Assembly: GCA_004378665.1 (NCBI GenBank) | Contig: SOIA01000042.1 | Location: 1 to 5,742 of the forward strand | DNA: 5,742 nt | Origin: Candidatus Aminicenantota bacterium | GTDB lineage: Bacteria > Acidobacteriota > Aminicenantia > Aminicenantales > Aminicenantaceae | Reading direction: 5' to 3' | Part shown: in pieces, positions 1 to 5,742 of the stretch | How the letters are laid out: every line of letters begins with the position of its first letter | Numbering within the stretch: position 1 is the first letter of the stretch | The notes under the pieces: generated by a model | What the model was told of the DNA's origin: nothing | The model's input: the letters and a program-made list of their open reading frames with translations, nothing else | Databases searched by the model: none | Program-made: the position numbers and the translations under genes

Positions 1-2
1 AG

Positions 3-9
3 AAGGAGG
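3..9 (+). promoter_or_regulatory. Strong Shine-Dalgarno for the C69 dipeptidase
   Basis: AAGGAGG lies five bases before the ATG at 15, an almost perfect anti-16S match at normal spacing. It fixes the start of the dipeptidase and shows that this organism uses canonical ribosome binding sites, in contrast to the gene starting at 1727. The promoter for this gene must lie left of the window. Confidence 0.9.
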
Positions 10-14
10 CTTGG

Positions 15-1649
15 ATGAAAAAAGCGAGTCTTAAAAAACTACTCGGTGGATTTGCAGTTTTAGCGATTCTTGCTTTTGCCCTGGTTTTATTCCTCACGCC
101 AGGTCAAAAACCACAGATTCATCCCCAGGATTGGGAAGATTGGGATACAGGGTGCACCAGCATCATGGTGGGGAGAAAGGCCACTACAGACGGTTCGGTC
201 ATCACTGCTCATTCCTGCGATGGAAATTACCGTACCTGGGTGAATATCGTGCCTCATCAGAAGCATCCCAAGGGCACGAAAAATCAGATCTACTACGGCA
301 AGCTCCACAATGAAACATCCTGGGATTTAAGGGGACTGCAGCTGAAGGGAGAGATCCCTCAGGTTGAGGAAACCTATGCGTTTTTCAACACTGCGTATCC
401 CTGTATGAACGAAAAGCAGCTGGCCATCGGAGAGGCGACAATCGGGAGCAAAAGAGAGCTGTATAATCCGGAGGGGATGTTCATGATCGAGGAGATCGAG
501 CGTCTGATGCTGGAGAGATGCACAACCGCCAGAGAGGCTATCAAACTTGCCGGCGAGCTCGTCAAAGAATACGGATACGGTGATTGGGGAGAATGCATCA
601 CCATCGCCGACCCAAAAGAAGTCTGGCATTTTGAGATTTTTGGTGCCGGTCCTTTAGAGATCGGGGCAGTCTGGGCCGCCGTGCGAATCCCAGACGACCA
701 TGTCGGCGTTTCTGCGAACATCCCGAGGATATCCGAGCTGGACCTGGATAAGCCCAATTATTACATGGCTTCGGATAATGTCTATTCGTTCGCAGAAGAG
801 ATGGAATGGTGGGACCCCGACAGCGGGGAACCTTTTAAATTCTGGAAAGTCTACAGCGGCCGAAAACCGTTTTCCACCCGTGAGTACTACGTGCTCAGCA
901 CCATCGCTCCATCACTCAAGCTGAAGAGGGATGCGGAGGAGCTTCCTTTTTCGGTAAAACCGGATAAGAAAGTCTCGGTCAGGGACGTCATGATGTTGTA
1001 CAGGGAAACCTACGAGGGAACAGAGCTGGACATGACAAAAAACCTGATGGTCAAGAAACGCCGGAGCGAGGACACAGAGAAGAGCCCTGTGGCAAATCCC
1101 TGGATGTCCTACGATATGAGGAACCTTCTGAATACTCTAAAACCAGGCGCCGTTGAGCGTCAACGGACGATCGCCATAGCAGGATGTTCCTACTCCCAAG
1201 TCCTGCAGATGCGGGATTGGCTGCCCGATCCGGTGGGAGGAATCGCCTGGTTCTCTTTTGACAATCCCGGGCAGAGCCCGAGAATACCGATATTTGCCGG
1301 TGTTACAGAACTGCCTCCCAGCTTCGAGATCTGCGCTCAGCACAGGTTCCGCATGGATTCTGCATGCTGGTCCTTCAGGCGCGCCAACCGACTCGCCACA
1401 GTCCGTTGGGGACGCACGAGGGAATACATCGAGAACGCTGTGAAAGAGTTCGAGGAGAGAGCCTTCACGGACCTCCCGGACATCGAAAAGAAAGTTCTAA
1501 AGCTTTTAAAGAAAGGGCACTCCGAAGAAGACCTTGCCAAAGCCAAAGAATACCTGACAAAATACACGAATGATTTTGCCCGGGCTGCGATGCACAAATA
1601 CCTGGAACTCGGAGATAAATTCTGGACGATGTTCGCCCGAGGATTTTAG
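15..1649 (+). CDS. Secreted or membrane-tethered C69-family dipeptidase (PepD-like, Ntn hydrolase)
   Basis: The 544-residue product is a complete peptidase family C69 dipeptidase, which cleaves dipeptides using an N-terminal cysteine nucleophile exposed by autoprocessing. Residues 1-28 are a basic start followed by a hydrophobic helix (about 11-27), so the protein is exported. No clear AxA-type signal peptidase site is seen, so the helix may stay as an anchor until processing. The catalytic region begins at G46-C47-T-S-I-M-V-G, followed by T-D-G-S (58-61) and C-D-G-N-Y-R-T-W (68-75), the pattern of the secreted C69 subgroup. Other family blocks are I-G-E-A-T-I-G (138-144), T-A-R-E-A-I (171-176), the G-Y-G-D-W-G-E-C to W-H-F-E-I block (187-208), and A-V-W-A-A-V-R-I-P-D-D-H-V (218-230). 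Cys47 is the predicted nucleophile by family analogy. Length fits the long exported members. The strong ribosome binding site supports the start at 15. The next gene is 77 bp downstream on the same strand but appears to have its own promoter. Exact substrates cannot be read from sequence. Confidence 0.95.
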   Translation: MKKASLKKLLGGFAVLAILAFALVLFLTPGQKPQIHPQDWEDWDTGCTSIMVGRKATTDGSVITAHSCDGNYRTWVNIVPHQKHPKGTKNQIYYGKLHNETSWDLRGLQLKGEIPQVEETYAFFNTAYPCMNEKQLAIGEATIGSKRELYNPEGMFMIEEIERLMLERCTTAREAIKLAGELVKEYGYGDWGECITIADPKEVWHFEIFGAGPLEIGAVWAAVRIPDDHVGVSANIPRISELDLDKPNYYMASDNVYSFAEEMEWWDPDSGEPFKFWKVYSGRKPFSTREYYVLSTIAPSLKLKRDAEELPFSVKPDKKVSVRDVMMLYRETYEGTELDMTKNLMVKKRRSEDTEKSPVANPWMSYDMRNLLNTLKPGAVERQRTIAIAGCSYSQVLQMRDWLPDPVGGIAWFSFDNPGQSPRIPIFAGVTELPPSFEICAQHRFRMDSACWSFRRANRLATVRWGRTREYIENAVKEFEERAFTDLPDIEKKVLKLLKKGHSEEDLAKAKEYLTKYTNDFARAAMHKYLELGDKFWTMFARGF

Positions 1650-1675
1650 AAAAAACGGCCGCCATTCCTAAAGGC

Positions 1676-1692
1676 TCAAGAACATTCCTTGA
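1676..1692. repeat. Imperfect inverted repeat overlapping the -35 box of the TPR lipoprotein gene
   Basis: TCAAG and CTTGA flank a 7-base centre, giving a 17-base imperfect dyad with 6 of 8 base pairs matched. Its right arm overlaps the TTGACA hexamer at 1689-1694, a place where a repressor could act. A 5-base dyad of this size is easily found by chance and no regulator is encoded in the window, so an operator role is only a suggestion. Confidence 0.2.
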
Positions 1693-1717
1693 CATCTTTA
1701 TCTGGTTCAGATACAAA
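1689..1717 (+). promoter_or_regulatory. Candidate sigma-70-type promoter for the TPR lipoprotein gene
   Basis: A perfect TTGACA (1689-1694) is followed after exactly 17 bp by TACAAA (1712-1717), which matches 4 of 6 bases of TATAAT. Transcription would begin around 1723-1725, only a few bases before the first ATG at 1727. The 77-bp spacer therefore seems to separate transcription of this gene from the dipeptidase upstream, although read-through is possible because no intrinsic terminator is visible between them. Confidence 0.55.
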
Positions 1718-1726
1718 TCCATTATT

Positions 1727-3058
1727 ATGATGATGATAAGACAAAAAAGGAATTTCCTTGCGGTGCTCACTTTGGCTTTAGTTTTCGCTCTCATCAATTG
1801 TGCCAGTGTTGAGAAGCGGTACAAGAAAGGCCAAGAGATGGAGAGCAAAGGCCGCTTGGAAGAGGCTGCTCAGCGCTACATCAAGGTGCTGGCAAAAGAC
1901 CCAAGCATGCAAGATGCGCGGGTGCGGTTGGAGGATGTAGGGGCTCAGTTGATTGATACGTATCTCGAACAGGCGCATGCTTACGAGTCAACCGGAGCCT
2001 ATGAAAGTACGGTCTCTGCGCTCAACCGCATCGACAGCCTGAGGCGCCGGACGAGCCAGGTAGGTGTCGTACTTTCAGTTCCCGATGGCTATGAAGATTT
2101 TCGCCAGGAAATGATTGACGCCGCTGTGGCCTCACTTTTTGAGCAGGGCGAGTACAATGAACAAACGGGGAACTTGGCTGAGGCCTTGAGAAAGTATGAG
2201 CGCCTTCGCGCTTATCCCTTGTCTCCTGCCCAAGCTCAGAGGGCCAATGAGGCGCGGGCGGGTGTCCATATCAAATGGGCGGAACAGGACCTGGGCAGAG
2301 CATACTTTAGAGCAGCATTTGGCCGTGCACAAAAGGCATTAGACATCCTCGGACCTGATAGCGAAATTGGTAATAAGGCTCTCCAGCTTCAGAAAGCAGC
2401 GCTTGAAGCGGGCACACGGACTGTCGCGGTCCTCCCCTTTTGGGCTTCTGTGAGAGCCGAGGATGAAGCGCCTCGAGGAATGGAGAGTAATTTATACGAT
2501 ACGCTCCTGTATGAGTACTTATCCGAGCCGGTTCTTTTTGTAGCCCCTATCGATCCTGGAGCGATTCATCGGGAATTGCGCCGTCTCCGGATCAGAAGCG
2601 GGGAGATTACCCGACAGACGGCTTCGATGGTGGGTCTGACTTTAAACGCGGACTTTGTTGTGATCGGGTGGATGGAATCCTACTCGTTGGAAGAAGGGAT
2701 TCCCGAGGAAATAGAACATCGAGTTCCTCTCCGCCGTGACAGATCAACACATGTCACTTACATAGAAAGAAAGTACACCGTTGATATGACTGCTGAAGTT
2801 ATATACCAGGTTATCGATCCCACAGCGAGCAGAGTCGTGAATGAAGAAACTGTCGTGGCCAAAGTATCCGGCCAATTCAGACGGGGCCATTATGATGGGG
2901 ACTACACAACCCTTGATCTGTCTCGAGAAGAGCGCAGGTTGTTCAACAAGGAGGAGTGGCTCCGGGCTGAGGAGGAAATGGAAACGCTACTCTCTGATAA
3001 AGTTGCCGAACGTATCGCTGCGAGTATTTATGCGAGAATTTTAACATTCATAAGGTGA
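1727..3058 (+). CDS. TPR-containing candidate lipoprotein with TolB-N/CsgG-like C-terminal domain
   Basis: The 443-residue product is not one I can name. Its start is basic (R5, K7, R8), followed by a hydrophobic stretch (10-23) and L-I-N-C25, which resembles a lipoprotein signal; Asn just before the Cys is atypical, since Gly, Ala or Ser is usual. Residues about 28-215 are helical with TPR-like repeats, seen at 30-60 (E-S-K-G-R-L-E-E-A-A), 79-110, 137-162 (T-G-N-L-A-E-A-L-R-K-Y) and 182-210. From about 231 the fold changes: V-A-V-L-P-F opens a region resembling the first strand of TolB N-terminal or CsgG-like domains, N-A-D-F-V-V-I-G (about 307-314) resembles a later strand, and the tail is an amphipathic helix. 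Such proteins act in envelope assembly or as periplasmic scaffolds; that role is inferred. Three tandem ATGs (1727, 1730, 1733) are possible starts. There is no Shine-Dalgarno, but the hydrophobic signal needs a start in this cluster. Confidence 0.88.
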   Translation: MMMIRQKRNFLAVLTLALVFALINCASVEKRYKKGQEMESKGRLEEAAQRYIKVLAKDPSMQDARVRLEDVGAQLIDTYLEQAHAYESTGAYESTVSALNRIDSLRRRTSQVGVVLSVPDGYEDFRQEMIDAAVASLFEQGEYNEQTGNLAEALRKYERLRAYPLSPAQAQRANEARAGVHIKWAEQDLGRAYFRAAFGRAQKALDILGPDSEIGNKALQLQKAALEAGTRTVAVLPFWASVRAEDEAPRGMESNLYDTLLYEYLSEPVLFVAPIDPGAIHRELRRLRIRSGEITRQTASMVGLTLNADFVVIGWMESYSLEEGIPEEIEHRVPLRRDRSTHVTYIERKYTVDMTAEVIYQVIDPTASRVVNEETVVAKVSGQFRRGHYDGDYTTLDLSREERRLFNKEEWLRAEEEMETLLSDKVAERIAASIYARILTFIR

Positions 3059-3415
3059 TCATCCTATAGCCCCAAAGATATTACTCAATCCGCTCATCCA
3101 AATCAGTTTAGAAATAATTGTTTCACTCCACTCGTCTCATGAAATTAGCTGACTTTTCCTATTCCTTAACGAGCGAACATAAAGAACTTCAACGATTCCA
3201 TGAGGTCATTATGGGTGTAAGCGACAGTTCTTTCTCCTGTCCTTTTGGCTCCCGGAAACCACGAACCTCTTGCCGCATCGTTTTCATGCTTGTAGCGGAT
3301 CTCCATGGTGATAGGAGTTTTGAGTTTCAATGGTTTGAATTTTTTCAGGTTGGCCATGGCGTATTAAATGTGCCGCTTGGAATGTCAAATGCTCAGATGC
3401 GGCCCCTTAATCTAT
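3059..3415. other. Convergent intergenic region
   Basis: This 357-bp stretch separates the plus-strand TPR gene from the minus-strand outer-membrane gene. The only gene-like content is the 63-codon minus-strand ORF at 3166-3357. The 107 bp between 3059 and 3165 are AT-rich; I see no GC-rich hairpin followed by a T run on either strand, so no intrinsic terminator can be called for either converging gene. I see no tRNA-like fold or tandem repeat. Confidence 0.6.
3166..3357 (-). CDS. Possible small basic protein, 63 residues, unknown function
   Basis: This minus-strand ORF starts 58 bp after the stop of the outer-membrane gene, on the same strand. The product is lysine-rich at its N-terminus (M-A-N-L-K-K-F-K-P-L-K-L-K) and has a mixed, soluble-looking composition with no signal peptide or membrane helix. 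An in-frame TAA lies six bases before the ATG, so this is the first possible start and almost the whole open frame is used. About 54% of third codon positions are G or C by my count, which does not distinguish coding from non-coding here. There is no clear Shine-Dalgarno; a TTGACA lies at 3388-3383 with only a poor -10 (TAATAC, 3366-3361). It does not resemble a family I know. It could be a real small gene, the remnant of a longer gene, or chance. Confidence 0.35.
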   Translation of the reverse strand: MANLKKFKPLKLKTPITMEIRYKHENDAARGSWFPGAKRTGERTVAYTHNDLMESLKFFMFAR

Positions 3416-5671
3416 TCATTTATTAAAAATAAAAGTGTAGGAATATTTCACCAAAATGGTGCGGCTGTTGTAGTAGGGAAGGTTGGGAATTTCCCGGAAG
3501 CGATTAGTGTTGAAATCTTCATTGTAGACCACATAAAGGTCGACACCCTCACGTGGATTGTAGCGGATGCGGAGGTTGGCGATTACCGAATCAATGGCGC
3601 TGTTGTACTGCACAAAAGTGCTGATGGAGAATTTCGTAGTCAGCGTAGCCAAGAGCCGAGCTCTCACGATGTGAGCGGTGAGCTCTTGGTTTCTATCAGG
3701 AAATACAGCCCGGTTGAACTGGTACATACCCGTGAGGCTGAACTCTGGAGAAATTCCCCAAACGGGTTGCACTCCGACAGTCGCCCTCCAGCCGTCGTAA
3801 AAAGTGCCAGCGTCGATATTGAGAGTAGCACTAAAAGCTTTCCCCATGGGTGTATTAAACATACCTTTGAATCCATAGAAGGTGTACTCTCCAGGTGGTA
3901 CTTCAACATCATCTGTAAAGTCAAAGCTTTCCAACACACCTTCGCGGTACATTTTGACAGCGAATTCCCCTCCGTATCCGGACTTTGTGGAGAATGCCCA
4001 GCCTGGACCGATCTCAGCCGATTCTATGGAATTATCCTCATTCCTGGTGAAAATGAAACCGTCCACAAAAAGTTGATGGTTCAATAAAAAAGACTTCTCA
4101 CCTGGTAACCAACCGAGCCAGATGCGGTTTCCTAACTGAGAAAAATCTTCCCTTAACTCGAATCCGATTCCGGGGTTGTACTCGCTGCCAGCCCGTGAAT
4201 AACAGAGATTAAAACCCAGGCCTTTCAATGTTCGCCGTTCCCACGATACTCGTATACGAGTAGGCTCAAGTGAAGCCGGATTGTTTTCTTTGCCGTTTTC
4301 AAAAGTCTGAGCCCAATTGAACAACAAGTAATCATCCTCAGAAAGCCGGAAGATTCCGTCCAGGCCGTACGCCGCATTATAAGAACCATCCATGCCAATG
4401 CGCGAAGTGATCATACTTCCTATGTACGAATTTGGATTGAAAACCCGGCGCCGAACTCGAAACACACCAAAATTCTCCGAAGGAAGGGTTTCATCGCCTT
4501 CCAAAGGAGCGGTCTGCAAATCCAGGAATCCAATGTCCCAACCTCCCACTCGGCCCACAAGGCGGGCACCACCATAAATCCGGACAGCCTCCCCCTCATA
4601 GAGCCCGATCCGCCGGCTGTAGAAAAGCCGGTTGGATTCTCCAAAGTTAAAATCAAAAGTACTAGAGCGCTCCTGAAAAAACAGCCTTTTCTCTGGGAAG
4701 AAAAGAGAGAAGCGCGTTAAATTGACCTGCTGGTCGTCCGCTTCCACCTGGGCAAAATCTGTGTTAGCCGTAAGATCGAGTGTTAGATAACTGGATAACC
4801 CGTATTTGACATCCAATCCCGCTTCGAACTTTGGTTCGTCCGTATACAGATAAGCGGTTTCCGCTTCATTCAAGTCGTTAGCCTGGCTATAGCCAGCCAG
4901 CCCATACGGAGTCACGTAGAGAGGTCGACGGCTTCGAACTCCTTCCAGGACAATTTCATGAGCGCGGGATACCTTCCAGGCACTCCAGAATCCATATTTG
5001 AAATCGATAAAGGGAAACATATCGAATTCAAACTTGCGAGCGATATACCTCCAGGTGATCAAGCCCATAGTCACGCGTCCATCCCGTGGCTGAAACCGAA
5101 GACTGGAGAGAGGAATTCTCATCTCCACAAACCATCCTTGATCATTCTGGACAACGGCCACATCCCAGAAGGTGTTCCAGCTTATATTGAGGGGCAACAG
5201 GCCCTCGGCGTCATTAAATAAAAGAGCATCCAGACGGAGTCCTGTGGGAGTCGTGAAAAAGGCCATTCCGTTCTCTTTATCGTTGAACGTATCGATAATG
5301 AGACCAAACCAATCTGTGTTGCCCTGGAGATAATCCCGCTGCTTGGAGGTTGCCAGGATTTTTGAAGGGTCCTTATCATAGAGTCGTCCAGCCAGATAGA
5401 GATAATCATCGTCGAAGGCAATCAAGGCGACTGTCTTTTCGGAAGGAGGATTTCCTGGGTTCGGTATCTGCATCACCAGAGGCAGTGGATTGATTCCCTT
5501 CCAGGCATCTTCATTGCTGAGTCCGTCGAGGGTGACAGGGCCGTTTGCTCGCTGAAGCACCAATTTATCCTTTTTTTGTTCTGGTGGAGGAGTTTTCTCC
5601 TGAGATAAAGCTACAGAGCTCACCACAGTGTAAAACAGGATAAATACGAGAACAGCAAAGTTTTTAGACAT
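3416..5671 (-). CDS. Outer-membrane protein with CBM9-like domain and DUF5916-type beta-barrel
   Basis: The 751-residue product has a signal peptide (hydrophobic 5-22, likely cleavage after A-L-S23 before Q24) and a short Pro/Lys-rich linker (25-37). A carbohydrate-binding-family-9-like domain covers about 38-195: L-D-G-x-x-N-E-D-A-W (48-57), F-D-D-D-Y-L-Y-L (86-93), D-W-F-G-L-I-I-D (120-127) and W-F-V-E-M-R-I-P (180-187), all typical of this fold. The DUF5916-type region follows, with G-L-D-V-K-Y-G (285-291), T-D-F-A-Q-V-E-A-D (304-312) and F-F-P-E-K-R-L-F-F (324-332) as hallmarks. The remainder alternates polar and aromatic/hydrophobic residues as in transmembrane beta-strands and ends Y-S-Y-T-F-I-F-N-K, close to an outer-membrane barrel end signal. 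Proteins of this type are often annotated as CBM9-domain proteins or hydrolases, but I see no catalytic signature; the ligand is unknown and carbohydrate binding is not assured. AGGG seven bases before the ATG (5682-5679) supports the start. The gene converges on the TPR gene. Confidence 0.93.
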   Translation of the reverse strand: MSKNFAVLVFILFYTVVSSVALSQEKTPPPEQKKDKLVLQRANGPVTLDGLSNEDAWKGINPLPLVMQIPNPGNPPSEKTVALIAFDDDYLYLAGRLYDKDPSKILATSKQRDYLQGNTDWFGLIIDTFNDKENGMAFFTTPTGLRLDALLFNDAEGLLPLNISWNTFWDVAVVQNDQGWFVEMRIPLSSLRFQPRDGRVTMGLITWRYIARKFEFDMFPFIDFKYGFWSAWKVSRAHEIVLEGVRSRRPLYVTPYGLAGYSQANDLNEAETAYLYTDEPKFEAGLDVKYGLSSYLTLDLTANTDFAQVEADDQQVNLTRFSLFFPEKRLFFQERSSTFDFNFGESNRLFYSRRIGLYEGEAVRIYGGARLVGRVGGWDIGFLDLQTAPLEGDETLPSENFGVFRVRRRVFNPNSYIGSMITSRIGMDGSYNAAYGLDGIFRLSEDDYLLFNWAQTFENGKENNPASLEPTRIRVSWERRTLKGLGFNLCYSRAGSEYNPGIGFELREDFSQLGNRIWLGWLPGEKSFLLNHQLFVDGFIFTRNEDNSIESAEIGPGWAFSTKSGYGGEFAVKMYREGVLESFDFTDDVEVPPGEYTFYGFKGMFNTPMGKAFSATLNIDAGTFYDGWRATVGVQPVWGISPEFSLTGMYQFNRAVFPDRNQELTAHIVRARLLATLTTKFSISTFVQYNSAIDSVIANLRIRYNPREGVDLYVVYNEDFNTNRFREIPNLPYYNSRTILVKYSYTFIFNK
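3649..3689. repeat. Inverted repeat inside the outer-membrane protein gene
   Basis: CCAAGAGC (3649-3656) and GCTCTTGG (3682-3689) are perfect 8-base complements. Between them, CTCAC (3663-3667) and GTGAG (3671-3675) form an inner 5-bp stem with a 3-base loop, leaving a symmetric 6 by 6 internal loop. In RNA this could fold as a two-part hairpin. It lies in coding sequence for the late barrel strands, so coincidence is the simplest explanation. Confidence 0.4.
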
Positions 5672-5678
5672 TAAACGG

Positions 5679-5682
5679 CCCT
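5679..5682 (-). promoter_or_regulatory. Shine-Dalgarno of the outer-membrane protein gene
   Basis: On the minus strand, AGGG sits seven bases before the ATG whose first base is 5671. It is short, but the spacing is right, and the signal peptide directly after this ATG confirms the start. Confidence 0.55.
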
Positions 5683-5704
5683 AATTATTCTTGCTTTTCG
5701 CACT

Positions 5705-5733
5705 AATATACACAAGAGAGAAAAAAAGAGCAA
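5705..5733 (-). promoter_or_regulatory. Candidate promoter of the outer-membrane protein gene
   Basis: Read on the minus strand, TTGCTC (5733-5728) and TATATT (5710-5705) are 17 bp apart. The -10 matches 5 of 6 consensus bases and the -35 matches 3 of 6. Start of transcription would fall near 5698, giving a leader of about 27 bases that contains the AGGG ribosome binding site. Two 7-base A-tracts (plus strand 5721-5727 and 5732-5738), 11 bp apart, overlap and flank the -35 box and could bend the DNA. Confidence 0.4.
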
Positions 5734-5742
5734 AAAAATTTT

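Noticed and set aside
1650..1688. Possible terminator after the dipeptidase (GCC and GGC around 1660-1675)
   Set aside because: The arms are only three bases long and no T tract follows.
3050..3067. Near-palindrome ATAAGGTGATCATCCTAT spanning the stop codon of the TPR gene, considered as a terminator
   Set aside because: It has no loop, contains mismatches and is not followed by a T run, so it cannot act as a standard intrinsic terminator.
3118..3426. 102-codon plus-strand open frame in the convergent gap
   Set aside because: It overlaps the more protein-like minus-strand ORF, runs into the end of the outer-membrane gene in antisense, and lacks a Shine-Dalgarno sequence; its composition looks like translated antisense sequence.
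3649..3689. Two-part hairpin inside the outer-membrane gene considered as a regulatory RNA element or attachment site
   Set aside because: An 8-base inverted repeat at this spacing is expected by chance in a few kilobases, and it sits within conserved-looking barrel coding sequence; it is listed only as a repeat.
3368..4087. 239-codon plus-strand open frame opposite the 3' part of the outer-membrane gene
   Set aside because: It lies almost wholly antisense to a well-supported coding region, has no recognisable domain, and no clear ribosome binding site; it is best explained as a shadow of that gene.
1..5742. Mobile element, CRISPR array, tRNA or rRNA
   Set aside because: I saw no transposase or integrase coding, no regularly spaced direct repeats, and no tRNA-like or rRNA-like sequence on either strand.

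Overview
The window looks like chromosomal DNA from a Gram-negative (diderm), probably protein- or peptide-using bacterium with a GC content near 50%. Its genes encode a secreted C69-family dipeptidase, a tetratricopeptide-type candidate lipoprotein and a large outer-membrane protein with an N-terminal CBM9-like domain. This set is common in Acidobacteriota/Aminicenantes-like lineages and related groups. That placement is an inference from protein type and style; no rRNA or other marker is present to confirm it.

Layout. (1) Bases 15-1649 (+) hold an intact exported C69 dipeptidase with a strong Shine-Dalgarno sequence. (2) Bases 1650-1726 form a short spacer with a good sigma-70-type promoter (TTGACA, 17 bp, TACAAA) placed so close to the next start codon that the transcript should be leaderless or nearly so. 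(3) Bases 1727-3058 (+) hold a 443-residue TPR-rich candidate lipoprotein with a C-terminal domain resembling the TolB N-terminal/CsgG-like fold. (4) Bases 3059-3415 form a convergent intergenic region with a possible 63-codon gene on the minus strand (3166-3357). (5) Bases 3416-5671 (-) hold a complete 751-residue outer-membrane protein of the CBM9-like/DUF5916 type. A candidate promoter and A-tract region lie upstream of it, at the right edge.

All three large genes encode envelope or exported proteins. The dipeptidase would finish peptide digestion outside the cytoplasm. The barrel protein would sit in the outer membrane with a periplasmic or surface ligand-binding module. The TPR protein would be an envelope assembly or scaffold factor. 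Whether they act together is not shown: genes 1 and 2 are co-oriented but gene 2 seems to have its own promoter, and gene 3 is convergent. I found no rRNA, tRNA, CRISPR array, transposase or insertion-sequence ends. I see no convincing new multi-gene system; the points most worth checking are the leaderless-type start of gene 2, the unusual lipobox of gene 2, the small ORF and the membrane-tethered propeptide of the dipeptidase.
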